A stretch of 64,000 nt of DNA, from positions 248,001 through 312,000 of the forward strand of contig NZ_UWYY01000003.1 of the NCBI RefSeq assembly GCF_900608595.1. Reading direction: 5' to 3'. A program made the position numbers and the translations under genes. This document shows positions 1 to 8,764 of the stretch, one piece after another. A model generated the notes under the pieces. The model saw only the letters and a list, made by a program, of their open reading frames with translations, was not told the DNA's origin and ran no database searches. The DNA comes from Promicromonospora panici. GTDB lineage: Bacteria; Actinomycetota; Actinomycetes; Actinomycetales; Cellulomonadaceae. The stretch's first letter is position 1. The number at the start of each line of letters is the position of its first letter.

Positions 1-1190
1 GCGCACGCCGGGTTGACGAGCTCTTCACCCGTTCGTTCGACGGCTCCCCCGAGGGTGTCTGGTCCGCCCCCGGCCGGGTCAACCTGATCGGCGAGCACAC
101 CGACTACAACGCCGGGCTCTGCCTGCCTACGGCGCTTCCGCACCGCACCTACATCGCGCTGCGGCCGCGCGAGGACGACCAGGTACGGCTGGTATCGGCG
201 CAGGCAGAGGGCGTGTGGGAGGCACGCCTGTCCAACATCGCGCCCGGCGCGGCAAGCGGCTGGGGCGCCTACGTCGCCGGCGTCGCCTGGGCCCTCGCCG
301 AGGCGGGCCACAAGATCCGCGGCTTCGACGCCGCGGTCGACTCGTGCGTGCCGTTCGGCGCCGGGCTGAGCTCCTCCGCGGCGCTGGAGGCCGCGGTGGC
401 GGTCGCCCTGGACGGAGTGGCGGGCCTCGGCCTCGCGGAGTCCGACGCCGGGCGTGCCGAGCTGGTCGCCGCCACCCGCCGCGCGGAGAACGAGATCGCG
501 GGCGCGCCCACGGGCGGGCTCGACCAGTCGGCGTCGCTGCGCTGCCGCGAGGGCCACGCGCTGCTCCTCGACTTCCGGCCGGGCCTGAGCCCGCTGGAGT
601 CCGGCGTGCCCGTGCCGTTCGACCTGGCCACGGCCGACTTGACGCTCCTGGTCGTCGACACCAGGGCTGAGCACTCGCACGTCGACGGCGAGTACGGCGC
701 GCGCCGCGCGGCGTGCGAGCAGGCCGCGAAGCTGCTCGGGCTGGAGTCGCTCCGCGACATCGCGCCGACCCTCGGCGGGATGGGCATCGACCGGGCGCTG
801 GCCGAGCTGGAGCCGCACGACCCCGACGGTGTCCTGAGCCGCCGCGTGCGCCACGTCGTGTCGGAGATCGACCGCACCGCGCGGTTCGCCGACCTGGTGC
901 GGGAGGGGCGCGCGGCCGACGTCGGCCCGTTCATGCTGGCCTCGCACGCGTCCCTGCGCGACGACTACGAGGTCTCCTGCCGCGAGCTCGACCTCGTGGT
1001 CGACACGGCCATGGCCTCGGGCGCGCTCGGCGCGCGGATGACCGGCGGCGGCTTCGGCGGCAGCGCCATCGCCCTGGTCCGCCTGTCCGACGTCGACAGG
1101 GTGGCCCAGGCCGTCGCGGACGCCTTCGCGGCCGCCGACCTCACGCCCCCGGCGTTCCTCCTGGCCCCGCCGTCGGCCCCTGCGGCCTGA
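1..1190 (+). CDS. galK: Galactokinase (5' end outside window)
   Basis: Galactokinase phosphorylates D-galactose with ATP to galactose 1-phosphate, the entry step of the Leloir pathway in the cytoplasm. The reading frame is open from base 3, so only a few N-terminal residues are missing; about 395 are visible, close to the usual family length. The galactokinase signature GRVNLIGEHTDYN lies at visible residues 24-36. The GHMP-kinase ATP loop PFGAGLSSSAALE is near residue 117, and the C-terminal motif TGGGFGGSA near residue 346. There is no start codon between the window edge and the signature, so the true start is just upstream. The gene is followed by the family A repeat array, with no co-directional partner inside the window. 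The family call is very secure. Confidence 0.95.
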   Translation, partial: ARRVDELFTRSFDGSPEGVWSAPGRVNLIGEHTDYNAGLCLPTALPHRTYIALRPREDDQVRLVSAQAEGVWEARLSNIAPGAASGWGAYVAGVAWALAEAGHKIRGFDAAVDSCVPFGAGLSSSAALEAAVAVALDGVAGLGLAESDAGRAELVAATRRAENEIAGAPTGGLDQSASLRCREGHALLLDFRPGLSPLESGVPVPFDLATADLTLLVVDTRAEHSHVDGEYGARRAACEQAAKLLGLESLRDIAPTLGGMGIDRALAELEPHDPDGVLSRRVRHVVSEIDRTARFADLVREGRAADVGPFMLASHASLRDDYEVSCRELDLVVDTAMASGALGARMTGGGFGGSAIALVRLSDVDRVAQAVADAFAAADLTPPAFLLAPPSAPAA

Positions 1191-1203
1191 CCCCGACGCT
1201 GCC

Positions 1204-1336
1204 GAGGTAGAACTCTGGCGAGGTAGAACTCTGGCGAGGTAGAACTCTGGCGAGGTAGAACTCTGGCGAGGTAGAACTCTGGCGAGGTAGGACCGCAGCG
1301 GCGGTGCAGTTCTACCTCGCCCTGGTTCTACCTCGA
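1204..1336. repeat. Family A iterated inverted repeat, locus A1
   Basis: Five perfect 16-bp tandem copies of gaggtagaactctggc begin at 1204, 1220, 1236, 1252 and 1268, with a sixth degenerate copy at 1284. Two inverted copies of the core (gttctacctc) follow at 1309 and 1325, again 16 bp apart. The element lies just after the galK stop. The forward arm outnumbers the inverted arm, as if the left side had expanded by slippage. Related arrays lie at 32497-32595 and 52652-52785. A terminator-like hairpin or a mobile repeat are both possible. Confidence 0.9.
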
Positions 1337-1532
1337 CAGGCGATCAGTATCTCGGAATGCATAGTAGTGTGGGTCGCGCAGCAGTGAGACCGGGAGCGGC
1401 CCAGCCGGTTCTCCGCTGCGCGCAAAGACTTGGCTTCACCCCGCACTTTCATCCCGTCCCGGCTCCGAACTGGGCTAATGTCCGCCAGGCTGCCAGTCGC
1501 AGAGCTCACTGTCCCCGCCGCGAGGAGCCCGC
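1337..1532 (+). promoter_or_regulatory. Leader and probable promoter of the MacAB-like operon
   Basis: With the repeat array, this completes a 342-bp stretch without a gene after galK. A possible -10 box, TAATGT, is at 1476-1481, about 50 nt upstream of the adaptor start at 1533. A GAGGAG-type ribosome binding site lies about 7 nt before that ATG. No convincing coding frame was seen here. Confidence 0.4.
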
Positions 1533-2609
1533 ATGGGTGCTGTCCGCCAGTACGTCTTCCCCACCGTCCGGATCGTCATCTGGGCGGTGATCGCCGCGGC
1601 GCTCGTCGCGCTCGCCCTCAAGGGTGCCGAGCTCGACCCTCCGGACGCCCTCCAGCCCACCGGTGAGATCACGGAGTCGGTGATCCCCGTCGCCAAGGGC
1701 TCCGTCACCAACGCGGTCACGGTGCCCGCGTCGGTAATATCCGACCCGCCCGTCGAGATCAAGGCCACCGCCGACGGCGTCGTCGCCGAGATCCAGGTCG
1801 ACGACGGATCAGTCGACAAGGACGTCCGCGTCCTGTGGATCAAGACCGAGGAGCCCGTCGAGCCCGTCGTCGAGGTCGACGAGGAGAGCGGCGAGGAGAC
1901 CATCACCGAGCAGGAGCCGAAGGTCACCTGGACCTCGGCCCTCGCTCCGGTCTCCGGCACCGTCGACGTCACGGTCCTCAAGGACCAGGCGGTCACCGTG
2001 GGCGAGACCATCGGCACGGTCGACCCCGGCACCCTGTCGGTCTCCGGCACGCTGACTGCCGACCAGCAGTACCGCCTCGTCGGCGCCAAGGGCACGGCCG
2101 AGGTCACGCTGAAGGGCGGTCCGGCGCCGTTCACCTGCACCGGGCTCACCATCGGCGAGGCGCCGGCCGGCGGCACCACGGGCGGTGAGGACGCCATGGG
2201 CGAGGCGCCGGAGGCGGCCACGGGCGCCGTCCGCTGCTCCATCCCGCCGAAGGTCAAGGCGTTCTCCGGCCTGGGCGCCGAGATCGAGATCACCAACGGC
2301 AACGCGAAGGACGTCGTGGTGGTCCCGATCAGCGCCGTCCTCGGCACCTCGCAGACCGGAAAGGTGTGGACGGTCGCCAAGGCGGGCGCCGAACCCGAAC
2401 CGCGCGACGTGACCCTCGGCCTGACCGACGGCCTGCAGGTCGAGATCACCAAGGGCCTGAAGCCGGGTGAGGAGATCCTCGAGTTCACTCCGATCGACGA
2501 CGGCACCGAGGGCGGCGTCGACTGCGACGACACGTCCGCGTACGACGAAGCGTCGATGACGGGCGACATGGAAGCGATGCAGGCGTTCGAGGAGGAGTGC
2601 TTCGGATGA
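1533..2609 (+). CDS. MacA/HlyD-like periplasmic adaptor subunit
   Basis: A 358-residue membrane-fusion protein, the extracytoplasmic partner of the ABC ATPase and permease that follow. A single N-terminal membrane segment (about residues 10-30) is followed by lipoyl/barrel-sandwich-like halves (KATADGVVAEIQVDDG and APVSGTVDVTVLKDQAVTVGE). A beta-barrel region then leads to a C-terminal permuted domain (VVVVPISAVLGTSQTGKVWTV). A strongly acidic stretch around residue 110 (VEVDEESGEETITEQE) sits between the two lipoyl halves, where Gram-negative homologues carry a coiled-coil hairpin. It overlaps the next gene by ATGA, so the three genes are probably cotranslated. The substrate is unknown; in Gram-positive bacteria such systems often export peptides or antibiotics. 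Confidence 0.8.
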   Translation: MGAVRQYVFPTVRIVIWAVIAAALVALALKGAELDPPDALQPTGEITESVIPVAKGSVTNAVTVPASVISDPPVEIKATADGVVAEIQVDDGSVDKDVRVLWIKTEEPVEPVVEVDEESGEETITEQEPKVTWTSALAPVSGTVDVTVLKDQAVTVGETIGTVDPGTLSVSGTLTADQQYRLVGAKGTAEVTLKGGPAPFTCTGLTIGEAPAGGTTGGEDAMGEAPEAATGAVRCSIPPKVKAFSGLGAEIEITNGNAKDVVVVPISAVLGTSQTGKVWTVAKAGAEPEPRDVTLGLTDGLQVEITKGLKPGEEILEFTPIDDGTEGGVDCDDTSAYDEASMTGDMEAMQAFEEECFG

Positions 2610-3391
2610 CCGGCACCCCGCTCGTCGACCTGCAGGGTGTCACCCGGCACGTCGAGCTCCCGAACGGGAGCACGCTCGAGATCCTGCGCGGGGTCGACCT
2701 GACGGTCGGCCGGGGGGAGCACGTGGCGATCGTCGGCCGCTCCGGCACCGGCAAGTCGACCCTCCTGAACATCCTCGGCCTGCTCGACTCCCCGACGTCC
2801 GGCGAGTACCTGCTGGAGGGCGAGCCCGTCGGCCGCCTGCGCAGCCGGGCCCTGGCCCGACGGCGGGGCGACGACTTCGGCTTCGTGTTCCAGCAGTTCA
2901 ACCTGCTGCAGGGCCGCACGGCGCTCGAGAACGTCGCCGCACCCCTGCTGTACGCACGCGGCAAGCAGTTCTGGAGCCGCACGAAGCTCGCGACCCGGTC
3001 CCTGGAGCGGGTCGGCCTGGGCGATCGGCTCGACACCCGGCCCGAGAAGCTCTCGGGTGGCGAGCAGCAGCGCGTCGCCATCGCCCGCGCGCTCGTACGC
3101 GGGCCCCGCGTCATCCTCGCCGACGAGCCCACCGGGGCCCTCGACGTCGAGACCGGCCAGGCCATCATGACCCTCCTGGACGACGCCGCGAGCGAGACCG
3201 GGTCGGCGCTCGTCACCATCACGCACGACCTGGCGATTGCGGCGCGCGCCGACCGCCAGTTCCGGCTGGCCGACGGCGTCCTGGTCCGCATCCATCTCGA
3301 CGCGCCGGCGGCGGTGGCCGAGTCCGCTGCCGAGGCCGGTGCCCCGCCCGCGGCCGTGTCCGCCGCCGAGACCGCCGGGTTTCCCGCATGA
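2606..3391 (+). CDS. MacB-type ABC transporter ATPase
   Basis: A 261-residue nucleotide-binding subunit of the MacAB/LolCDE type. Walker A is GRSGTGKS at residues 44-51, the Q-loop sits in VFQQFNLL near 95, and the signature LSGGEQQ is near 149. Walker B is VILADEPTG near 170, with the H-loop in TITHD near 205. All catalytic residues are present. An Ala-rich tail follows the core. The ATG at 2606 overlaps the upstream stop (ATGA) and has an AGGAG about 8 nt before it; a GTG at 2597 is possible but less well spaced. It also overlaps the permease by ATGA, so the operon is tightly coupled. It powers the adaptor/permease pair. Confidence 0.93.
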   Translation: MTGTPLVDLQGVTRHVELPNGSTLEILRGVDLTVGRGEHVAIVGRSGTGKSTLLNILGLLDSPTSGEYLLEGEPVGRLRSRALARRRGDDFGFVFQQFNLLQGRTALENVAAPLLYARGKQFWSRTKLATRSLERVGLGDRLDTRPEKLSGGEQQRVAIARALVRGPRVILADEPTGALDVETGQAIMTLLDDAASETGSALVTITHDLAIAARADRQFRLADGVLVRIHLDAPAAVAESAAEAGAPPAAVSAAETAGFPA

Positions 3392-4566
3392 CCGGCGTCG
3401 TGGGCGCGATCCTCGAGGCCTGGGACGAGCTACGGATCCATCGGGTGCGGGTGCTGCTCGCGCTGATCGGCGTGGCGTGCGCCGTCACCGCGATCACGGG
3501 CATCACGGCTGCCGTGACGATGTTCGGCCAGGCCATGCAGGAGGAGAACGAGCGCATGAGCGGCCGCGACACCACGCTCGAGGCCTGGTCGATGGGCGGC
3601 CAGGAGATGTCGCCCGCGGAGGTGGACGCGCTGGTCGACGCGGTCGCCGAGCGCCACGAAATCTCGTACCACTCGGTGCGCGCGACCGCCGACCTGCGGG
3701 TCCGTGGCGCCGAGAGCGGCACCTACGTCGAGTGGTCGGCGGTCGACGTCGACAACGCAACCATCACCCGGCAGACCATGGAAGAGGGGCGGTGGTTCAG
3801 CGACGCCGACGCCGAGCGGCTGGCTCCCGTGCTCGTGGTCAACCAGGCATTCCTGGACGCGTATGCCGACGGCGCCCCCGCCTCGACGCACCCGACGGTG
3901 GTGATCGAGGGCGAGACGCCGGTCGCCGCCACCGTGATCGGCGAGGTGCCCGTGCAGTGGAACGACGAGGGGCCACGCGCCCTGATGCTGTTCGACCAGG
4001 CGATGCGCTGGTTCCCCGACCGGGTGATGGCCGACGGGTACCGGTTCTGGGTGCCGCCAGAGCTCGCGGCCCAGTTCGCCGAGGTGCTGCCGCGCGACCT
4101 GGCGGCGGCGGGCGTGCCGTTCGACGTGCAGAAGCCCATGGACGAGCCGTTCGTGATCGACCGCGTGCTGCAGTACCTGGTGCTGGGCGTGGGCGGGTTC
4201 GCGCTGCTCCTGGGCGGGCTCGGGCTGCTCAACATCGCGCTCGTCACGGTGCGCTACCGGATCCGGGAGATCGGCATCCGCCGGTCCTTCGGGGCCACCA
4301 GCGGGCGCGTGTTCTTCGGCGTCCTCATGGAGTCGGTGGTCGCCACCACCGTGGCCGGCGTGGTCGGCGTGGTGGTCGCGGTGGCTGTCATCAAGAACAT
4401 CCCGATCGACCGGATCTTCGGCCGCCCGCTCGAGGACCTGCCAGGCTTCCCGTTCGACGCCGCCCTGGTGGGCATGGCGTGCGCCGTCGGGATCGGTGCC
4501 CTGGCCGGGCTGATCCCCGCGATCTATGCGGTGCGCGTCAAGGTGATCGACGCGATCCGGTACTGA
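3388..4566 (+). CDS. MacB/FtsX-type ABC transporter permease
   Basis: A 392-residue permease. It has one N-terminal membrane helix (VRVLLALIGVACAVTAITGI), a long extracytoplasmic MacB periplasmic-core-like region (about residues 45-255), and three C-terminal helices of the FtsX fold. The cytoplasmic coupling motif RYRIREIGIRRSFGAT, typical of MacB permeases, is near residue 290. Together with the adaptor and ATPase it should form a type VII (mechanotransmission) ABC system working on the outer face of the membrane. It overlaps the ATPase gene by ATGA and is the last gene of the operon. The family B hairpin follows immediately. The substrate cannot be read from sequence. Confidence 0.9.
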   Translation: MTGVVGAILEAWDELRIHRVRVLLALIGVACAVTAITGITAAVTMFGQAMQEENERMSGRDTTLEAWSMGGQEMSPAEVDALVDAVAERHEISYHSVRATADLRVRGAESGTYVEWSAVDVDNATITRQTMEEGRWFSDADAERLAPVLVVNQAFLDAYADGAPASTHPTVVIEGETPVAATVIGEVPVQWNDEGPRALMLFDQAMRWFPDRVMADGYRFWVPPELAAQFAEVLPRDLAAAGVPFDVQKPMDEPFVIDRVLQYLVLGVGGFALLLGGLGLLNIALVTVRYRIREIGIRRSFGATSGRVFFGVLMESVVATTVAGVVGVVVAVAVIKNIPIDRIFGRPLEDLPGFPFDAALVGMACAVGIGALAGLIPAIYAVRVKVIDAIRY

Positions 4567-4582
4567 CGGGTTCGCGAGTCCG

Positions 4583-4713
4583 CGCGACTTCGGTCCCTTG
4601 CTGGCCTCGCGCGCCGACTTCGGTCCGTTGCTCTGAGATCGGCCAGTTGATTGACCGATCTCAGAGCAACGGACCGAAATCACAGAACGTGAGAGGCAAG
4701 GGACCGAAGTCGC
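4583..4713. repeat. Family B nested inverted repeat, locus B1
   Basis: Two forward copies of gacttcggtccnttgc begin at 4586 and 4616. A hairpin core follows (ctgagatcgg / ccgatctcag, centre about 4649), then two inverted copies (gcaacggaccgaaatc and gcaagggaccgaagtc). The whole can fold into one long nested hairpin between the convergent permease and xth genes. It is probably a bidirectional terminator. A second copy of the core is at 57184-57250. Confidence 0.85.
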
Positions 4714-4738
4714 TCTACTGAGGCGGACGCTCGGACGG

Positions 4739-5557
4739 TCAGAGCTCGTAGGTGGCCACGACCGGGGCGTGATCGCTCCAGCGCTCCGCGTAGGTGGGCG
4801 CGCGGTCGACCTCGACCTTGCGGCACGCACCTGCGAGCGCCTGGTTCGCGAGCTGGTAGTCGATCCGCCAGCCGGAATCGTTGTCGAACGCCGCACCGCG
4901 CCAGGACCACCAGGTGTACGGGCCCGGACCGTCCCCGGCGTGGGTGCGCCCGAGGTCGGTCCACCCGTGCTCGTCGAGCCAGCGCGTCACGTAGGCGCGC
5001 TCCTCGGGGAGAAACCCTGCGCTCTTCAGGTTTCCCTTCCAGTTCTTGATGTCGACGTTCTGGTGGGCGATGTTGAGGTCGCCCGCCAGGATCGTCGGCG
5101 CCTGCACCCCGGACAGCTCGGCCAGGCGCGCCGTGACCTTCTCCAGGTAGGCGTACTTGGCCACCATCGTGTGCTCCTGGCCCGGGTTGGTGGATCCGGA
5201 GTGCAGGTAGGCGGAGATCGCGGTCAGGGTGCCGCCGGTAGGCAGCTCGACGTCGGCCTCTACCCAGCGCCCGGTGTCGGGGCCGGCCTCGATGTCGGGT
5301 CCGTGCGCCGCCAGGCCGGTGCGCACCTCACCGATCGGCAGGCGGGAGGCGACGAGCACCCCGGCCCGCCCCTTGACCTCGCTCTCCGCATGCGCCACGT
5401 GCCAGCCGTCCAGCAGCTCGCGGGCGACCTTGTCGGGCGCACGCACCTCCTGCAGCAGCAGCACGTCCGGCGTCCGGGTGGCGATCCAGGAGTCCATGCC
5501 GCGGCGGACGGCGGCACGGATCCCGTTGACATTGGCGGTGGCGACGATCAAAGGCAC
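4739..5557 (-). CDS. xth: Exodeoxyribonuclease III
   Basis: A 272-residue exonuclease III-family enzyme that cleaves at abasic sites and removes 3' blocks in base excision repair. Hallmarks of the endonuclease/exonuclease/phosphatase fold are present: ANVNGIRAA at the N-terminus, the metal-binding Glu in LLQEVRAPDK (about residue 35), the Tyr region SAYLHSGS, Asp/Asn in LAGDLNIAH (about 157), and the C-terminal SDHAPV His. The start is GTG, preceded by TACGCT with 6 nt between, indicating a leaderless transcript. It converges on the MacB operon, with the family B hairpin between. Length and motifs fit the family fully. Confidence 0.95.
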   Translation of the reverse strand: MPLIVATANVNGIRAAVRRGMDSWIATRTPDVLLLQEVRAPDKVARELLDGWHVAHAESEVKGRAGVLVASRLPIGEVRTGLAAHGPDIEAGPDTGRWVEADVELPTGGTLTAISAYLHSGSTNPGQEHTMVAKYAYLEKVTARLAELSGVQAPTILAGDLNIAHQNVDIKNWKGNLKSAGFLPEERAYVTRWLDEHGWTDLGRTHAGDGPGPYTWWSWRGAAFDNDSGWRIDYQLANQALAGACRKVEVDRAPTYAERWSDHAPVVATYEL

Positions 5558-5608
5558 CGGGGAAGCGTAACCGCCACCCCTGACAGTCCGCCTCGGCGCC
5601 TACTGGGG

Positions 5609-6091
5609 TCACGCCGCGTCGTGCGCCGCCTGCAGTGCCGCGACGTCGATCTTGCCCATCTTGAGCATCGCGTTCATCGTGGCGATCTCGGCCGGCGTCG
5701 AGTACGTGCCGGAGAGCTCCTCCAGTTCCTTGGGGATGACCTGCCACGACACCCCGAACCTGTCCTTGCACCAACCGCAGGGCCCGGGCTCCCCGCCGTC
5801 GGCGGTGAGGAGGTCCCAGTAGTGGTCGACCTCGTCCTGGCCCTCGACGGAGAGGTAGAACGAGAACGCCTCGTTCAGTGTGAAGTTCGGACCGGCGTTC
5901 AGCCCGGTGACCGGCAGGCCGCCCACTGTGAACTCCACGACGAAGTCGGCTCCCGGCTCGGCGCCCGGCGCGTCCTCCGGCGCCTTCAGCACGCGGTCGA
6001 CGGACGAGCCCGGGATGTGCTCCGCGTAGAACGCGGCAGCCTCGCCGGCCTTGTTGTTCCCGAACCAGAGATGCGTTCGAACGCTGACCAT
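5609..6091 (-). CDS. VOC-family (PhnB-like) protein
   Basis: A 160-residue protein of the vicinal-oxygen-chelate fold, matching the 3-demethylubiquinone methyltransferase-like (PhnB) group. It opens with RTHLWFGNNKAGEAAAFY and contains FSFYLSVEGQDEVDHYWDLL and GWCKDRFGVSWQVIP, all typical of that group. The C-terminus has the familiar AEIATMNAMLKMGKIDVAAL segment. The group is widespread and its biochemical role is mostly unknown; neither methyltransferase nor resistance activity should be assumed. A strong ribosome binding site (CAGGAGG) lies 6 nt before the ATG, unlike the many leaderless neighbours. It could be cotranscribed with xth, 51 nt downstream. Confidence 0.85.
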   Translation of the reverse strand: MVSVRTHLWFGNNKAGEAAAFYAEHIPGSSVDRVLKAPEDAPGAEPGADFVVEFTVGGLPVTGLNAGPNFTLNEAFSFYLSVEGQDEVDHYWDLLTADGGEPGPCGWCKDRFGVSWQVIPKELEELSGTYSTPAEIATMNAMLKMGKIDVAALQAAHDAA

Positions 6092-6344
6092 CGTGTCCTC
6101 CTGAGTTGGTCGAGGCCCCCATCGGCCCCGTCCCCAGTCCGACCCGGCTACCGTCGAAAACTCATCGCACGGCGTCCTCGTCGATGGCGACGCGCCCGTG
6201 GCACAGCTCGCCGGGATCGTCCTGGTGCTCGGACTGCTCGGCCGGTCCCGGGAGCCAGAGCCGGCCCGCTCGGAGTGGCGTTCGCAGGCCTACTGACCTT
6301 CCTCGGCAAGGCGAGACGAGCGGACCACGGAGCCAGGCAGAGAA
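6092..6344. other. Gene-free stretch, possible decayed coding fragment
   Basis: No gene can be supported between the VOC protein and folD, a gap of 317 bp including the hairpin that follows. A plus-strand frame ending near 6296 reads PVAQLAGIVLVLGLLGRSRE then a short polar tail; it has coding-like codons and a hydrophobic segment but no start or homologue I recognise. An overlapping 72-codon minus-strand frame (6162-6380) is equally unproven. It could be the remnant of a small membrane protein. Confidence 0.25.
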
Positions 6345-6396
6345 CGGCCGACGCCGGGGTGCCTCCCGCAGGAGGAGCACACCCCGGCGTCGGCCG
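6345..6396 (-). terminator. folD terminator hairpin
   Basis: A 17-bp perfect stem (6345-6361 with 6380-6396, cggccgacgccggggtg) has an additional CCTCC/GGAGG stem inside its loop. It lies 13 bp beyond the folD stop in the direction of transcription. There is no clear U-tract, as is common in actinobacterial terminators. Confidence 0.8.
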
Positions 6397-6408
6397 GAAC
6401 TACCAAGC

Positions 6409-7293
6409 TCAGCCCGCGAGCGCCCGCTCCGCCGACTCCACGACGTTGGCCAGCAGCATCGCCCGCGTCATCGGGCCGACGCCGCCCGGGTTGGGCGACA
6501 CCCAGCCCGCGATCTCCGCGGCCTCAGGCGAGACGTCACCCACGACGCGCGACTTGCCCGTTTCGGGGTCGGTCTCACGGGAGACGCCGACGTCGATCAG
6601 CACGGCGCCCGGCTTCACCATCTCGCCGGACACGATGCCCTTGACGCCCGCGGCGGCCACGACGACGTCGGCCCGCCGGACCAGGGAGGCGAGGTCCTGG
6701 GTGCCGGTGTGCGTCAGGGTGACCGTCGCGTTCACCGCGCGCCGCGTGAGCAGCAGGCCGATCGGGCGGCCCACGGTGACCCCGCGGCCCAGGACGACTA
6801 TCTCCTTGCCCGCGAGCTTGATCCCGTGCCGTTCGACGAGCTCGATGATGCCGCGTGGGGTGCACGGCAGCGATGAGGTGACCTCCTCGTTGACCCGGAG
6901 CACCAGCCGCCCCAGGTTCGTGGGGTGCAGGCCGTCGGCGTCCTTGTCGGGGTCGACGAGCTCGAGCACGCGGTTGGTGTCGATGCCCTTCGGCAGCGGG
7001 AGCTGGACGATGTACCCGGTGCAGGCCGGGTCCTCGTTCAGCCGGCGTACCGCGGCCTCGATGTCCTCCTGCGTGGCGTCGGCCGGGAGATCCTCCCGGA
7101 TCGACGCGATGCCGACCTCTGCGCAGTCGCGGTGCTTGCCCGCCACGTACCACTGCGACCCGGGATCCTCGCCCACCAGCAGTGTGCCGAGCCCGGGCAC
7201 GACGCCGCGCTCACGCAGCGCTGTCACCCGCTCCTTCAGCTCCGCCTTGATGGACGCGGCGGTCGCCTTCCCGTCCAGAATCTGTGCGCTCAT
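6409..7293 (-). CDS. folD: Bifunctional methylene-THF dehydrogenase/methenyl-THF cyclohydrolase
   Basis: FolD converts 5,10-methylene-THF to 10-formyl-THF in two steps using NADP, supplying formyl groups for purine synthesis. The 294-residue protein has the catalytic Tyr and Lys in [15 protein letters not shown] (about residues 48-62) and the family motif [13 protein letters not shown]. The Rossmann signature [19 protein letters not shown] is near 168, and the C-terminal [11 protein letters not shown] is present. The ribosome binding site GAGAGAGGA is 6 nt before the ATG. It lies directly downstream of glyA, whose product makes methylene-THF, and is probably its operon partner, although a 22-bp-stem hairpin separates the two. 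Confidence 0.96.
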   Translation of the reverse strand: MSAQILDGKATAASIKAELKERVTALRERGVVPGLGTLLVGEDPGSQWYVAGKHRDCAEVGIASIREDLPADATQEDIEAAVRRLNEDPACTGYIVQLPLPKGIDTNRVLELVDPDKDADGLHPTNLGRLVLRVNEEVTSSLPCTPRGIIELVERHGIKLAGKEIVVLGRGVTVGRPIGLLLTRRAVNATVTLTHTGTQDLASLVRRADVVVAAAGVKGIVSGEMVKPGAVLIDVGVSRETDPETGKSRVVGDVSPEAAEIAGWVSPNPGGVGPMTRAMLLANVVESAERALAG

Positions 7294-7310
7294 ACAGTCC
7301 TCTCTCTCCC

Positions 7311-7371
7311 GTTGAGTGCTGGATCTTCGCCCCTCCAGCGGCCGCAGAAGGGCGAAGATCCAGCACTCAAC
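7311..7371 (-). terminator. Perfect 22-bp hairpin between glyA and folD
   Basis: Bases 7311-7332 pair perfectly with 7350-7371 (arm gttgagtgctggatcttcgccc), with a 17-nt loop. It sits between the glyA stop (7388) and the folD start (7293), both on the minus strand, with no U-tract after it. It could terminate glyA, give partial read-through, or be an RNase processing or stabilising site that sets different levels of the two proteins. Confidence 0.75.
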
Positions 7372-7387
7372 ACAGGGGAATTGTCTG

Positions 7388-8668
7388 TCAGAGACCCGGG
7401 TAGAGCGGGAAGGCCGCCGTCAGCTTTGCCACGCGTGCGGACAGGGCGTCTATGTCCGTTGCCGCGCCGTTCTTGAGGGCCGTCGCGATGATGTCGGCGA
7501 CCTCGGTGAACTCGGCGTCGCCGAACCCACGCGTGGCGAGCGCCGGCGTGCCGATGCGCAGGCCCGAGGTGACGCGCGGCGGACGCGGGTCGAACGGGAC
7601 GGCGTTGCGGTTCACGGTGATCCCGGCGTCGTGCAGGAGGTCCTCTGCCTGCTGGCCGTCGAGGTCCGAGTTGCGCAGGTCCACCAGCACGAGGTGCACG
7701 TCGGTGCCGCCGGTCAGGACTGACACACCCGCGGCCGCGACGTCGGGCTGGGAGAGCCGCTCGGCGATGATCGAGGCGCCGCGCAGCGTGCGCTCCTGGC
7801 GGTCCTTGAACGACTCGGTCGCCGCGATCTTGAACGCGACCGCCTTGGCGGCGATCACGTGCATCAGCGGGCCGCCCTGCTGGCCCGGGAACACTGCCGA
7901 GTTGAGCTTCTTGGCGTACTCCTCCTTGGCGAGGAGGAAGCCGGAGCGCGGCCCGCCGATCGTCTTGTGCACGGTCGAGGAGACGACGTCGGCGTGCGGG
8001 ACCGGCGACGGGTGCAGCCCTGCCGCGACGAGCCCGGCGAAGTGCGCCATGTCTACCCACAGCTTGGCACCGACCTCGTCGGCGACCTCGCGGAACGCGG
8101 CGAAGTCGAGCTGCCGCGGGTAGGCCGACCAGCCCGCGATGATGACGTCGGGCCGGTGTTCCAGCGCCTTCTTGCGGACCTCGTCCATCTCGATGCGGTG
8201 AGACTGCGGGTCCACGCCGTAGGAGCCGACGTCGTACAGCTTGCCGCTGAAGTTGATCTTCATGCCGTGCGTGAGGTGGCCGCCGTGGGCCAGCTCGAGG
8301 CCGAGGATCTTGTCACCGGCGTTGATCAGGGCGTGCAGCACTGCCGCGTTGGCCTGGGCACCGGAGTGCGGCTGGACGTTGGCGTACTCGGCGCCGAACA
8401 GGTCCTTGGCGCGGGCGATCGCGAGGTTCTCCGCGATGTCCACCTGCTCGCAGCCGCCGTAGTAACGGCGGCCCGGGTAGCCCTCGGCGTACTTGTTCGT
8501 CAGGACCGAGCCCTGGGCCTCCAGTACCGCGCGCGGTACGAAGTTCTCGGACGCGATCATCTCGAGAGTGTCGCGCTGGCGAGCCAGCTCTCCGTCCAGG
8601 ACGGCGGCGATCTCGGGGTCGAGCTCGGCGAGCGGGGTGGCGAGCGGGTCGGGGGTCGATGCGCTCAT
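7388..8668 (-). CDS. glyA: Serine hydroxymethyltransferase
   Basis: GlyA interconverts serine plus THF with glycine plus 5,10-methylene-THF, a PLP enzyme and the main source of one-carbon units. The 426-residue chain shows the N-terminal [20 protein letters not shown], the tetrahydrofolate/PLP region [27 protein letters not shown], and the PLP lysine in [15 protein letters not shown] (about residue 234). The ATG at 8668 is chosen because GAGGAG lies 5 nt upstream and the conserved N-terminus begins there; the frame stays open further upstream but runs into the riboswitch. A ZTP riboswitch about 100 nt upstream should control it, and folD follows. Confidence 0.97.
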   Translation of the reverse strand: MSASTPDPLATPLAELDPEIAAVLDGELARQRDTLEMIASENFVPRAVLEAQGSVLTNKYAEGYPGRRYYGGCEQVDIAENLAIARAKDLFGAEYANVQPHSGAQANAAVLHALINAGDKILGLELAHGGHLTHGMKINFSGKLYDVGSYGVDPQSHRIEMDEVRKKALEHRPDVIIAGWSAYPRQLDFAAFREVADEVGAKLWVDMAHFAGLVAAGLHPSPVPHADVVSSTVHKTIGGPRSGFLLAKEEYAKKLNSAVFPGQQGGPLMHVIAAKAVAFKIAATESFKDRQERTLRGASIIAERLSQPDVAAAGVSVLTGGTDVHLVLVDLRNSDLDGQQAEDLLHDAGITVNRNAVPFDPRPPRVTSGLRIGTPALATRGFGDAEFTEVADIIATALKNGAATDIDALSARVAKLTAAFPLYPGL

Positions 8669-8764
8669 GGCTCCTCGATTCATGCGGGACGGGGAATGGT
8701 CGGACGGCGGTGGAAGAGCCCACGCACCGTGACACGAACTGCCCGGGCGCACACCCTCCACGAG

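Noticed and set aside
1204..1336. A CRISPR array (regularly spaced repeats)
   Set aside because: Units are contiguous, 16 bp, without unique spacers, and are followed by inverted copies; no cas genes are present.
1475..3295. A 606-codon minus-strand open frame over the MacAB-like operon
   Set aside because: It is antisense to three clear, overlapping genes with full family motifs; long antisense frames are expected in DNA this GC-rich.
6162..6380. A 72-codon minus-strand frame in the gap after folD
   Set aside because: It has no recognisable domain or ribosome binding site, and overlaps a terminator hairpin; it is mentioned only as possible decayed coding sequence.
4769..7315. An 848-codon plus-strand open frame over xth, VOC and folD
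   Set aside because: The translation is low-complexity (Arg/Gly/Val) with no motif, and it lies antisense to recognised genes.
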